Source: Olsenella sp. An293 (lineage in GTDB: Bacteria > Actinomycetota > Coriobacteriia > Coriobacteriales > Atopobiaceae). From it: 64,000 bases of DNA. The notes beneath the pieces were generated by a model, which was not told the DNA's origin, made no database searches, and saw nothing but the letters and a program-made list of their open reading frames with translations. A program made the position numbers and the translations under genes. Of this stretch, positions 8,652 to 16,726 are shown one piece after another (the stretch's first letter is position 1; every line of letters starts with the position of its first letter). The stretch spans positions 1-64,000 of the forward strand of contig NZ_NFIT01000007.1 in NCBI RefSeq assembly GCF_002159495.1. The letters are read 5' to 3'.

Positions 8652-9443
8652 CTACTCGCAGAACCCGTCGACCACGGCCGTGCCGCTCTTGGGGTCCTGG
8701 TGAATCTCAATGAATCCGAGCTTGGACGCCTCGCGCAGAAGCGCCGTGAAAGAACGGTAGCCGTACGAGGCCTCCGAGAACTGCGGGCGCTTGCGCTTCA
8801 TCGTGTCCTTGAGGCGCGAGGCGAGGATGAAGCTGTCGCTCTCGCGCTGCAGCGCGTCGATGGTCTCGAAGAGCAGCTGGTAGCAGTCCTGCTTCTCGCG
8901 CGGCACCTTGCCGGAGAAGTCCGGGATGCCCGCGCCGCGGGTGATGTCCTCGTAGAAGATGAACTCGTCGCAGACCTCCGCGAGCAGGCTGCTCGTGGCC
9001 TCCTTCATGCCCACGCCGATGACCGTCTTGCCAAACTCCTTGAGCTTGGAGACGAGCGGCGAGAAGTCCGAGTCGCCGGAGAGGATGGCAAAGGTGTCGA
9101 TGTGGTCCTTCGTGAGGCAAATCTCCATCGCGTCCACGGCAAGGCGGATGTCGGCGGAGTTCTTGCCGGTGTAGGCGCGGTCCGGGATCTCGATGAGCTC
9201 GATGCCCAGCTCGTGCAGGGGCGTGACGGCGTCGGAGAAGCGCTGCCAGTCGCAGTAGGCGCGCTTGGCGGTGATGCGGCCCTTGTCGACGAGTCGCTCG
9301 AGGATGAGCTTGACGTCGGGGAGCGGGCCGGGCTCCTGGTGCCCGCGGCGGTTGCGCTTGCCCGTGCCGAGGGCGAGGTTCTCAAAGTCGATGAGCACCG
9401 CGATGGAGCTCTGCGGGCTCTGGGGGATGTCGGTTCCGTTCAT
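8652..9443 (-). CDS. NYN-domain RNase with C-terminal LOTUS/OST-HTH domain
   Basis: 263 residues. The N-terminal NYN (LabA/MARF1-like PIN-fold) domain has the acidic residues in order: AVLIDFENLA, 'KNSADIRLAVDAMEI', and ILSGDSDFSPLV, which together bind metal for RNA cleavage. The C-terminal ~75 residues (LLFETIDALQRES ... SYGYRSFTALLREASKLGFIEI) match an OST-HTH/LOTUS domain, an RNA-binding module usually paired with NYN. First gene of a two-gene unit with the HEAT protein; a good promoter lies about 100 nt upstream. Confidence 0.88.
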   Translation of the reverse strand: MNGTDIPQSPQSSIAVLIDFENLALGTGKRNRRGHQEPGPLPDVKLILERLVDKGRITAKRAYCDWQRFSDAVTPLHELGIELIEIPDRAYTGKNSADIRLAVDAMEICLTKDHIDTFAILSGDSDFSPLVSKLKEFGKTVIGVGMKEATSSLLAEVCDEFIFYEDITRGAGIPDFSGKVPREKQDCYQLLFETIDALQRESDSFILASRLKDTMKRKRPQFSEASYGYRSFTALLREASKLGFIEIHQDPKSGTAVVDGFCE

Positions 9444-9518
9444 GAAGCGGGTGGTTCTCCTTGTCTTGCGCGGCGCTGATCGGCCGGCGCCGAGGATGTC
9501 GACGCCGGCCGGCTACCG

Positions 9519-9591
9519 TAACATACACAGTTCCGTTGCGTATTCTATATCCGCAGGTATTTTTTTGGCAAAACCGGAGCTGTGCATGTTA
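9519..9591 (-). promoter_or_regulatory. promoter of NYN-HEAT operon inside a 17-bp inverted repeat
   Basis: Minus strand: TTGCCA (9571-9566), 16-nt spacer, TATAGA (9549-9544). The promoter is bracketed by arms TAACATACACAGTTCCG (9519-9535) and CGGAGCTGTGCATGTTA (9575-9591), complementary except for two positions. Flanking arms around -35/-10 suit a dimeric regulator or a cruciform. A second hairpin with arms GGCCGGCG/CGCCGGCC (9482-9510) lies in the presumed 5' leader. Confidence 0.6.
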
Positions 9592-9622
9592 GCGAGGCGC
9601 GCCTGGCCCTCGTGCCCCGTGG

Positions 9623-10675
9623 CTAGTGCTCGTGATCGTGGTCGTGGCAGTGGCACTCGTGGCCGTCGCCGTGGCCGTGCCCATGACCGCCGCAGCACTC
9701 GTGGTCCTCGCCGTGGTCGTGGCCGCAGCAGCACTCGTGGTCGTGCTCGTCGTCCTCGCCCTGGTCGAGCAGGGACCAGTCGAGGCCGGCCGCCACGCAC
9801 GCGGCCTCCTCCTGGTAGAGCAGCGTGAGGGCCTGCGTGCCCATGCGCGAGCCGCCGATCTGGCAGAGCATGTCAAAGAGGGTGAACGCCGTCTCGGCGC
9901 CCGGCAGCGTGATGTCGAGGTCCTCGGAGCGCTGCAGCGCCAGGCCAATATCCTTGCGCAGGTGCTCGGCGAGAAATCCCGGCTTGTAGTCGCCCGCGAG
10001 GGACTTGGGCGCCAGGGTGCGCGACGCGCCGGAGCCGCCCGTGCCGCTCGCCATGACCTCGAGCACGCGCTCGGCGTCGATGCCGGACTGCTCGGCGAGG
10101 GCCAGCGCGTCGGCGTAGCCCACCATACAGGAGGCCAGCGAGACCTGGTTGCAGAGCTTGGCGGTCTGGCCGCCGCCGGGCTGGTCGAAGTAGAAGATCT
10201 TGGACGAGAAGGACTCGAGCACCGGGAGCACGGGCGCCGCCGCGGCCTCGGTGATGCCGGCGATGAGGGTGAGGGTACCGTCGATCGCGCCCTGCTCGCC
10301 GCCCGTCACCGGGCAGTCGAAGGCGTGCTTGTCCTCGACCTCCGCGGCGTCGTGGATGTCGCGCGCGAGCTGCGGGGAGCTCGTGGTGAGGTCGATGAGC
10401 CAGGCGCCCTTCCTGGCGGCGCGGATGAGGCCGTCGGTCGTGAGGTAGACGTCCTCGACGTCGCTCGGGTAGCCCACCATGGTGAAGACCACGTCCGCGT
10501 CCGCGGCGGCCTCGGCGGGGCTGCCCGCCCACGTCGCCCCGCGGGCGAGAAGCTCCTCGGCCTTCTCGCGCGTGCGGTTGTAGACGGTGAGCTCGTAGCC
10601 GGCGTCCATGATGTGGCCCGCGATGCGCGCGCCCATGATGCCGGTCCCGATGAAGGCGATCTTCTTGATCTGCAA
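9623..10675 (-). CDS. beta-hydroxyacid dehydrogenase (HIBADH/tartronate semialdehyde reductase family) with His/Cys-rich tail
   Basis: 350 residues. Rossmann fold GTGIMGARIA (residues 8-17), substrate-binding DCPVTGGEQGA, and catalytic lysine in GQTAKLCNQ fit NAD(P)-dependent oxidation/reduction of small beta-hydroxy acids. Start chosen as TTG at 10675 after AAAGGAACC, giving LQIKKIAFIGTG; the upstream frame (from 10729) has no binding site. The last ~43 residues, beginning DDEHDHEC, contain about 14 His and 7 Cys plus Gly/Asp/Glu, an extension not found in the core family and typical of nickel/zinc/copper-binding tails. The exact substrate is not readable from sequence. Confidence 0.85.
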   Translation of the reverse strand: MQIKKIAFIGTGIMGARIAGHIMDAGYELTVYNRTREKAEELLARGATWAGSPAEAAADADVVFTMVGYPSDVEDVYLTTDGLIRAARKGAWLIDLTTSSPQLARDIHDAAEVEDKHAFDCPVTGGEQGAIDGTLTLIAGITEAAAAPVLPVLESFSSKIFYFDQPGGGQTAKLCNQVSLASCMVGYADALALAEQSGIDAERVLEVMASGTGGSGASRTLAPKSLAGDYKPGFLAEHLRKDIGLALQRSEDLDITLPGAETAFTLFDMLCQIGGSRMGTQALTLLYQEEAACVAAGLDWSLLDQGEDDEHDHECCCGHDHGEDHECCGGHGHGHGDGHECHCHDHDHEH

Positions 10676-10696
10676 GGTGGTTCCTTTCCACAGGCA

Positions 10697-10731
10697 GGGT
10701 GATGAGGAGGGACGGTCCCTCCTCATCACCC
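10697..10731. terminator. 16-bp hairpin between DegV and dehydrogenase genes
   Basis: Arms GGGTGATGAGGAGGGA and TCCCTCCTCATCACCC are perfectly complementary with a 3-nt loop. It follows the DegV stop by 17 nt and ends about 20 nt before the dehydrogenase start. No T-run follows on the minus strand, so termination efficiency is uncertain. Confidence 0.6.
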
Positions 10732-10747
10732 CGTTGTCAGACAGTTG

Positions 10748-11812
10748 CTACTTCTCGCCCTTGACGCGGCGGGCGATGCGGTCGGTGAACGAGAGGCTCT
10801 CGCGACGGTCCTTGCCCCAGAAGAGCAGGGCCACCATACCCGGGCCCACGTGCGCGCCGATGACCGGCCCCACGGAGCTGTAGATGATGGGGACGTCGGC
10901 GCAGCCCGGCTCCTTGCGGACCTGCTCGGCAAGCCACATGGCGTCCTTCTCGGCGTCCGCGGAGACGATGGCCATGGGGAGCTTCTCATCGCCGCCCTCG
11001 GCGCCGAGGTAGTTGGCCTTGAAGTCGGCCAGGATCGCGCGCAGGGCCTTCTTGCGGCCGCGGCACATGCCGCGCAGCGTGAGGGCGCCGTTGGTGTCGT
11101 AGGAGAGCTCGGGCTTGATGTCGAGCTTGCCGCCCACGGTGGCCGCGGCCGGCGGGATGCGCCCGCCGCGCGCGAGGGCGTCGAAGGAGTCCAGCGTGAA
11201 GTAGCCGTGGACGTAGTAGCGCGCCTCCTCGACCCAGGCCACGAGCTCCTTGGCGGAGAGCCCCTTGGCCGCCTGGTTCACGGCCTCGAGGGCCAAAAGC
11301 TCCGCCGCGGCCGACGGGCAGAGGTTGTCCACCACGTAGATCTCAAAGCCCGGGTGGCTCTCGCGGACCATCTCGGCAGCCTGGCGCGCGGCGTCCACGC
11401 TCGAGGAGAGGCCGCGGGTGAAGGCCAGGTACACCGTCGGGGTGCCCTCCTCGGCCGCGCGCTCGAAGTGCTCGAGGTAGTGGCCCGGTGTCACGGCGGC
11501 GGTGGTAGCCGTCTCGCCGGCGCGCATGCGGTCGTAGAACTCCTTGGGGGTCATGGAATTCCAGAGGTCGTCCGCGTGCTCCTCGCCGCCCATGACGTAG
11601 GTGAAGTTCACCACATCCACGCCGAGCGCCTCGGCCACGCCGGGGGCGAAGTCGGCGCAGGAGTCCACGATGATCCTCACGTTGGACGCGCGGTGATACG
11701 CGCGGCCCAGGCGCGCAGCCTCCTGCGACGCCTGGGCGTTGGTCTCTGACGCGAGCCCCTGCTCGGAGGCCGCGTCCTCGATTGCGGTGGTGCTGGTATC
11801 GCTACTGCTCAT
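10748..11812 (-). CDS. DegV family fatty-acid-binding protein
   Basis: 354 residues, longer than the usual ~280 through a 35-residue N-terminal extension and a mid-protein insertion. Hallmarks: RIIVDSCADF start, 'AAVTPGHYLEHFERA' and 'AFTRGLSSSVDAARQAAEM' lipid headgroup sites, 'FDALARGGRIPPAA', and C-terminal 'VGPVIGAHVGPGMVALLFWG'. DegV/FakB proteins bind fatty acids, some presenting them to FakA kinase for phosphorylation; no fakA is in view. Its ATG lies inside the end of hpf (11-nt overlap), implying coupled translation. Confidence 0.9.
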   Translation of the reverse strand: MSSSDTSTTAIEDAASEQGLASETNAQASQEAARLGRAYHRASNVRIIVDSCADFAPGVAEALGVDVVNFTYVMGGEEHADDLWNSMTPKEFYDRMRAGETATTAAVTPGHYLEHFERAAEEGTPTVYLAFTRGLSSSVDAARQAAEMVRESHPGFEIYVVDNLCPSAAAELLALEAVNQAAKGLSAKELVAWVEEARYYVHGYFTLDSFDALARGGRIPPAAATVGGKLDIKPELSYDTNGALTLRGMCRGRKKALRAILADFKANYLGAEGGDEKLPMAIVSADAEKDAMWLAEQVRKEPGCADVPIIYSSVGPVIGAHVGPGMVALLFWGKDRRESLSFTDRIARRVKGEK

Positions 11813-12395
11813 TCTCTTCCTCGATCTTGGGCTTGATGATGCCGTATCCGCCGTTCTTGCGGTGGTAGATGACGTTGACCAGGCCGGTGGTGGCGTTGGT
11901 GAAGACGTAGAAGTCGTGGCCGATGAGGTCGGTCTGGACGAGCGCCTCCTCCTCCGTCATGGGGAACAGGTCGATGTACTTCTCGCGCACGAGCTGGTCG
12001 TCCTCGGTCTCGTCCGGGCCGGGCTCGATGAGGGTGGCGAGGTCCTCCTGGGTGACGGTGCCGGCCTTGGCGGCGGCGACGCGCTGACGGCGGTCGATGA
12101 CGCGCGTCTTGTACTTGCGGAGCTGACGGGTGACCTTGTCGGCGGCGTCATCGATGGCGGCGAACATGTCGTCGGAGCTCGCGACCACGCGGACGACGTT
12201 GTCACGGACAAAGACCGTGACCTCGCAGGTCTTGCGCTCGGGGTTGGAGGGGTTCTTATCGACGCGCAGAACGACATCGCAGGTCATGGGCTTGATATCG
12301 AACACCTTGAGCGCGTTGCCGACCTTCTCCTCGACGTGTGCACGAAGAGAGTCGGAGACTCCCACCTTGCGGCCCGAGATCTTGATGTCAACCAT
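11802..12395 (-). CDS. hpf: long-form ribosome hibernation promoting factor
   Basis: 197 residues: N-terminal RaiA/HPF domain (MVDIKISGRKV ... 'VTVFVRDNVVRVVASSDDMFAAIDDA', about 1-105), linker, and C-terminal dimerisation domain with 'TEEEALVQTDLIGHDFYVFTN' and 'VIYHRKNGGYGIIKP'. The long form alone joins two 70S ribosomes into inactive 100S dimers in stationary phase. RBS TTAGGAGG. Followed by overlapping degV. Confidence 0.95.
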   Translation of the reverse strand: MVDIKISGRKVGVSDSLRAHVEEKVGNALKVFDIKPMTCDVVLRVDKNPSNPERKTCEVTVFVRDNVVRVVASSDDMFAAIDDAADKVTRQLRKYKTRVIDRRQRVAAAKAGTVTQEDLATLIEPGPDETEDDQLVREKYIDLFPMTEEEALVQTDLIGHDFYVFTNATTGLVNVIYHRKNGGYGIIKPKIEEENEQ

Positions 12396-12610
12396 GCGAA
12401 CCTCCTAACGATTGCCATGGGCGGGCGCGACACGGGCGCGGCCGCTCCTACGACAATAGATACCCAAATGCGAGCGGCCCATTCCCCCCTCTCGCGGCCA
12501 CCAACTGCCTGAGCGGCATGGTCTGTTCGGCGTGCGTTCGCAAAGGCGGGCGAGAAGAACGCGCGCTCGCTGCCGCGCCGGGAGCGCGGGGCCGGACGCC
12601 GGGCTCGGCG

Positions 12611-13714
12611 TCAGTCGAACGCGTAGGCGGAGCCGATGTAGGTGCCGTCAGAGTCGTCGGTCCCGGCGTCGGTGCCGTCCGCGCCGGCGTCGTCGGCGGA
12701 GTAGCCGTTGCCGGAGACGCCGTCTTCGCCCTCGTCACCGTTTTGGGCGTCGGCGTTGCCGCTGTTCTCGTCGCCCTCGTCCACCGGCTCCTCCTGCGGC
12801 TCCGGCAGGCCGGTCACCACCGTGGCCTCGGTGAGGGCCGGGAACTCCCCCACCCAGCGGGACTTGGCGATGTCGGCGACGCCGTTGGTCTGGATCGCGT
12901 CGAGCGCGGCCTGGACGTTGGCCTGCAGGGACGTGGCGTCGGTCGAGACGGCCACGCCCACGGGAACGGGCGTGTCGATGGTGCCGGCGAAGGAGATGCC
13001 CTCGTGCGTGCAGGCGAGGTAGGCGCCGGCGTAGGCGTCGCACACCACGTAGTCGACCGAGCCGGCCGCGAGCGCGTCGAAGGCCTCGTTGAGGTTGGAG
13101 AAGGTCTCCTCGAAGTTGCCGAGCCCCAGCTTGGCGAGGGAGGCCTGCGAGACGGAGCTCTCCTGGACGCCCACCGTCTTGCCGGAGAACTCCGTGGCGG
13201 CGATCGGAGTCGCGACCGTGTCGCCGGCGGCGAAGACGCCGAGCGCGCTCTGGGCGTAGGAGCCCACGACGGTGCAGTCGCCCTGGGTGGCGTCGACGCT
13301 CATGACGACGTCGCAGGAGGCGAGGCCCGCCGCCACGTTGGTGACGGAGACGAACTCGACGTGGGCGAGCCCCAGCTCGTCCGCGAGGGCGTACGCGGTG
13401 TCGACGTCGATGCCCATCGTGGAGCCGTCCGAGCCGGTCATGACGAGCGGCGCTGTGCCCGTGGACCGTACGCCGACGGTCAGGGTGCCGGGGGTGACGA
13501 GGTCCTCGTCGCTCACGGCGGGCACCAGCTCGGCGCGGCGGGCGGCGCGGGCCTGCTCGACGGTGACCGGGTCGGTCACGTCCTTGATGATGCTCTGGAC
13601 GACGCTCCCGACGCCCGAGGGGATCTCCGAGATCCCCGAGCAGCCGGCGAGCAGCGTGACGCTGAGGGCCGCGGCGGCGACCCCGAGGATGCTATGAAAG
13701 CGCGAGCGCGGCAT
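12611..13714 (-). CDS. family 3 (amino-acid type) solute-binding lipoprotein
   Basis: 367 residues. Lipobox LLAGC after a basic-hydrophobic signal (residues ~1-25) predicts a lipid-anchored protein. 'LTVGVRSTGTAPLVM...MGIDVDTAYALADELG' and 'DYVVCDAYAGAYL' are the two lobes of a type 3 periplasmic-binding fold. The C-terminus (~60 residues, EEPVDEGDENSG onward) is acidic and low-complexity. No permease or ATPase is adjacent, so it may work with a distant ABC system or as a sensor. RBS GGGAG. A hairpin-forming GC-rich stretch (12555-12590) after the stop may end the transcript. Confidence 0.85.
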   Translation of the reverse strand: MPRSRFHSILGVAAAALSVTLLAGCSGISEIPSGVGSVVQSIIKDVTDPVTVEQARAARRAELVPAVSDEDLVTPGTLTVGVRSTGTAPLVMTGSDGSTMGIDVDTAYALADELGLAHVEFVSVTNVAAGLASCDVVMSVDATQGDCTVVGSYAQSALGVFAAGDTVATPIAATEFSGKTVGVQESSVSQASLAKLGLGNFEETFSNLNEAFDALAAGSVDYVVCDAYAGAYLACTHEGISFAGTIDTPVPVGVAVSTDATSLQANVQAALDAIQTNGVADIAKSRWVGEFPALTEATVVTGLPEPQEEPVDEGDENSGNADAQNGDEGEDGVSGNGYSADDAGADGTDAGTDDSDGTYIGSAYAFD

Positions 13715-14143
13715 GGCAACTCCCGTCTACGATTGCGGTCGTGCGCCTCTCCCAGCTGACCTGGTCTTTGCCCCCACACCCGCGCACCGGGGACGTCGCT
13801 TCCGGCGCCGCGGCGCCTCCACTCTTGCCCCTCTCGCCCGCGAGGCCGTATGCCTCTTAGGTATGACGGGCGGTGCGACTTACCTCTAGGACGAGCCATG
13901 ATCGTCAGGACGCGCACGCCCTGACTTACGTGGATCCCTTTGTCCTCGTCTGACATGGACTTGGGCTCCGGACGCGCCGGGGCCCGCAACCACAGACCTG
14001 GTCGAGACGTCTGCTCAGTATACCCCGTCCGCGAGGCGCTTCGGGGAGGGGGCGGGTGTGTTAAAGCAAGTTTCATCATGTTGCCGGGCGCGGGTCGCGG
14101 GCGGGCGCGGGGAGCGGGCGCGGGCGGCCCTCAGGCACCGGGC
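13715..14143 (-). promoter_or_regulatory. 429-bp gap with long presumed 5' leader of the binding lipoprotein
   Basis: A -10-like TATACT (14022-14017, minus strand) would give a leader of about 290 nt. Hairpins are visible at 13904-13925 (GTCAGG/CCTGAC arms) and around 13860-13890 (AGGTA/TACCT). No known riboswitch consensus was recognised, and no -35 of quality. An open frame through the leader looks like codon-bias noise and has no ribosome binding site. Confidence 0.4.
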
Positions 14144-14875
14144 TCACCACACGCGGGCGAGGACGCAGGCGGTGACCGACGCCGCGCCCCGGGCGAGAAG
14201 GGCGCGCGAGGCCTCGGCAATCGACGCGCCGGTGGTGGCGACGTCGTCGAGCAGAAGCAGCCGCGCGCCCGAGACGTCCCCGCGGACGTACATGGTGCCC
14301 TCGAGGTTTTCCGCGCGTTCTTCTCGGCCAAGGATGCGCTGGTCACGGGCTTGCGGTCGCACGAGCACGTCGGCGAGCCCCAGGCCGGAGAAGCCGCAGA
14401 GCTCGCGGGCGACCAGCGCCATGTGGTCGAAGCCGCGGCGCGCGAAGGCGGCGGACGTGGCGGGCACGAAGCAGACGCCGTCCACCTCGTCGGGCGAGAA
14501 GCGCGGGCGCCCGTCCGGCGCGGGCCAGGCGGACGCCTCCTCGAGCGCCGTGAGCAGGGCAGCCGCCATCACCGGCGCGAGCCGCAGCTCATGTCCGTCC
14601 TTGAGGCAGGTGACCATGCGCGCCGGCGTGCCATGGAAGCCAAACGCGGCGACCGTGGCGCGCACGGGCCAGGTTCCGTCGCACTCCGTGCAGGTGAGGT
14701 ACCCGTACGGTGCACCGCACGAGGGGCACGCCAGGCGCTGCTCGATCCACGGCAGTGCGGCGCGACATCGGTCGCAGATGAGCTCGCCAGGCTGGTCGCA
14801 GCCCACACAGCGCGTGGGCCACAGGGCCTCCGCGAGTCCCTCCCCCATCCTTGTGGCAAGACGCCCGATGCGCAT
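14144..14875 (-). CDS. comF: ComF family phosphoribosyltransferase-like protein
   Basis: 243 residues. N-terminal zinc ribbon with four CxxC-type pairs (CVGCDQPGELICDRC, CPSCG...CTEC) and C-terminal PRTase fold with LLLLDDVATTGASI as the PRPP-loop. ComF is needed for DNA uptake across the membrane/ssDNA handling in naturally competent bacteria, though it is also conserved in non-competent species. Start ATG 14875 after GGAAGGGGG. Monocistronic. Confidence 0.9.
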   Translation of the reverse strand: MRIGRLATRMGEGLAEALWPTRCVGCDQPGELICDRCRAALPWIEQRLACPSCGAPYGYLTCTECDGTWPVRATVAAFGFHGTPARMVTCLKDGHELRLAPVMAAALLTALEEASAWPAPDGRPRFSPDEVDGVCFVPATSAAFARRGFDHMALVARELCGFSGLGLADVLVRPQARDQRILGREERAENLEGTMYVRGDVSGARLLLLDDVATTGASIAEASRALLARGAASVTACVLARVW

Positions 14876-15062
14876 GCGACCCCCTTCCGTCTGCGGATGG
14901 GGGTCGCCTCGGTGGCGGTAGTGTAGCACGCGAGGGACGCGGGGCGTGCGCAGGTCCTGTGCTTAAGGTTTGCGGCCCGTCGCACTTCTCGGCCTGGGCT
15001 CCGTCCCCGTTTTTGTCGCGCCCGCCACGTCCTTCTCGTCCCGGTCGCTTTGGGCCGAGCCG

Positions 15063-15152
15063 TTACCTACTTCAAAACCAGTGGGTAACCGCCCTCAAGA
15101 GGGGCTCTTTTCCGTTTTTGGGCCAGTTACCCACTGGTTTTGAAGTAGGTAA
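15063..15152. repeat. 27-bp perfect inverted repeat between divergent genes
   Basis: Arm 15063-15089 begins TTACCTACTTCAAAACCAG and arm 15126-15152 is its exact complement, with a 36-nt loop that itself contains AGAGGGGCTCTTTT. The element lies between divergent comF and the flavodoxin-fold gene, so it is not a convergent terminator. The rest of the 367-bp gap (14876-15242) holds two CTTCTCG motifs (14985, 15032) and nothing else recognised. Confidence 0.85.
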
Positions 15153-15242
15153 TCCTTCCGCCTCCGGTCAAGGGTCGATGACCCCTTCACGCGGCGGCGC
15201 GCCTGGCGTACGCTGGCATCAACGTCGACCGGAGGAGCCGTC

Positions 15243-16415
15243 ATGCGCACCATCATCTGCGACCTCACGCGCGCGCAGCTCGAGGCCACGGGCGCGCGCT
15301 TCGACGCGGCCGTCACGCGGGAGGACCTCGCCGCCGCGCACGACTGCGCGGGCTGCTTCGGGTGCTGGGTGCGCACGCCGGGCGTCTGCGTCATCCGCGA
15401 CTCCCTGGGCGACCTCGGCGTTCTTATCGCCCGGACCAAAGAGCTCTGGATCTTCTCCCAAAACGCCTTTGGCGGGTTCTCCCCGCTCGTCAAGCGCGCG
15501 CTCGACCGCTCCATCGGCTACCTGCACCCCAACTTCCGCATGGCAAACGCCCAGATGCACCATCGCCTGCGCTACCCCGACCACGAGCTGACGATCAGCT
15601 GCTGGCTCTACGGCCCCTCCACGGAGGCGGAGCGCGCGTGCTTTGGCCGCATCGCCTCCGCAAACGCCCTCAACCTGGGAGCGCGCCTCGCGGGCATCTG
15701 GTTTCCCGCAGACGAGCTGGGCGCAGGCGCCGAGAAGAACGCGCCCGCCGTGCCCGCGGCGGCCACCCAGCCGCACGCGCCCGCCCTCCCCCGCCGCGTG
15801 GCGCTGGTGAACGGCAGCCCGCGCGGGGCCCGGTCGGCGACCGCGCAGCTGCTCGGGGACTTTGCGGAGGCGCTGCCGGTCTACGCACGGATGGCCGGCG
15901 TGGGGCGTCCCGAGCTCGTGCGCGCGACGCGCGCGGAGCTGCTCGAAGGCTGCGACGTGGTGCTCATTGGCTATCCGCTCTACGTGGACGCGCTGCCGGG
16001 AGGACTCGTGGAGCTCCTCGAGCGCTCCCGGGGCGTCATCTCCCCGGGGACTCGCGTCTACGCCCTGGCCAACATGGGGTTTTACGAGGCCGAGCAGATC
16101 GTTCCGTCCTTCTCGGTCATCGAGAACTTCTGCGCGGGATCGGGCGCGCGGTGGATGGGCGGCGTCGCGGTGGGCGCGGGCGGTATGCTGGGGGCCATCG
16201 CCAAATCCCCGCGCATGGGGATGCTGCGTCGCGGCGTCTCCGAGGCGATCGACCGGCTCATCATGGCGGTCCTCGCCGGATCGGACGCGGGCGAGGGCCT
16301 GGCGCGTCCGGGGGTCCCGCGCTGGGCGTACCGGCTGGCGGCCGAGGCGCAGTGGAGACGCCTCGCGCGCGAGCACGGCGCCGACCTCGACGCCCGCCCC
16401 GCCGACGCGACCTGA
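15243..16415 (+). CDS. tandem flavodoxin-fold NAD(P)H/FMN oxidoreductase-like protein
   Basis: 390 residues made of two flavodoxin-like halves. Half one (~1-165) has the Cys-rich loop 'CAGCFGCWVRTPGVCVIRDS' seen in NADPH-dependent FMN reductases that carry or once carried cysteine ligands, and 'SQNAFGGFSPLVKRALDRS'. Half two begins RRVALVNGSPRGARSATAQL, the classic FMN phosphate loop, and continues 'VVLIGYPLYVDALPGGLVEL'. An Ala/Pro linker joins them. The first half lacks an obvious N-terminal phosphate loop, so flavin may bind only in the second. RBS CGGAGGAG. Substrate unknown. Confidence 0.8.
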   Translation: MRTIICDLTRAQLEATGARFDAAVTREDLAAAHDCAGCFGCWVRTPGVCVIRDSLGDLGVLIARTKELWIFSQNAFGGFSPLVKRALDRSIGYLHPNFRMANAQMHHRLRYPDHELTISCWLYGPSTEAERACFGRIASANALNLGARLAGIWFPADELGAGAEKNAPAVPAAATQPHAPALPRRVALVNGSPRGARSATAQLLGDFAEALPVYARMAGVGRPELVRATRAELLEGCDVVLIGYPLYVDALPGGLVELLERSRGVISPGTRVYALANMGFYEAEQIVPSFSVIENFCAGSGARWMGGVAVGAGGMLGAIAKSPRMGMLRRGVSEAIDRLIMAVLAGSDAGEGLARPGVPRWAYRLAAEAQWRRLAREHGADLDARPADAT

Positions 16416-16435
16416 TCCCACACCTCTTTGGGGAA

Positions 16436-16726
16436 CGTGCGGGATCCGGACGGTCCGGGCCCAAAAACCGTCCGGGCGCCGCACCTGCTTCAGCCACGTG
16501 CGGGATCCGGACGGTCCGGGCCCAAAAACCGTCCGGGCGCCGCACCTGCTTCAGCCACGTGCGGGATCCGGACGGTCCGGGCCCAAAAACCGTCCAGGCG
16601 CCGCACCTCCTTGGGAACGTGCGGGATCCGGACGGTCCGGGACGCAAAACCGTCCGGGCGCCGCACCTCCCCGGGGAACGTGCGCCGCCCGGACGGTCCA
16701 GACGAGAAGAACCTCGGGAACGGCCC
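16436..16726. repeat. 61-bp tandem hairpin repeat array (about 4.7 units)
   Basis: Units start at 16436, 16497, 16558, 16618 and 16679. Each holds the inverted pair CCGGACGG / CCGTCCGG with a spacer of GC then AAAAA, and outer arms GTGCGG/CCGCAC. The last unit is diverged and carries CGAGAAGAACC. Located between convergent genes (flavodoxin-fold protein and tatD), so it can act as a run of terminators for both. The same unit structure recurs at 26292-26480. Confidence 0.9.

Noticed and set aside
13576-14079. Small protein in the lipoprotein leader (minus-strand frame)
   Set aside because: No RBS, Arg/Gly-biased composition in line with GC noise, and it runs through presumed leader hairpins into the lipoprotein gene in another frame.
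13715-14143. Known riboswitch in the long leader of the solute-binding lipoprotein
   Set aside because: No match to c-di-AMP, SAM, TPP, cobalamin, FMN or glycine consensus could be made by eye; only generic hairpins remain.
16436-16726. CRISPR array
   Set aside because: The repeat unit is 61 bp with the whole unit conserved and self-complementary, not short repeats with unique spacers; no cas gene nearby. Same for 26292-26480.
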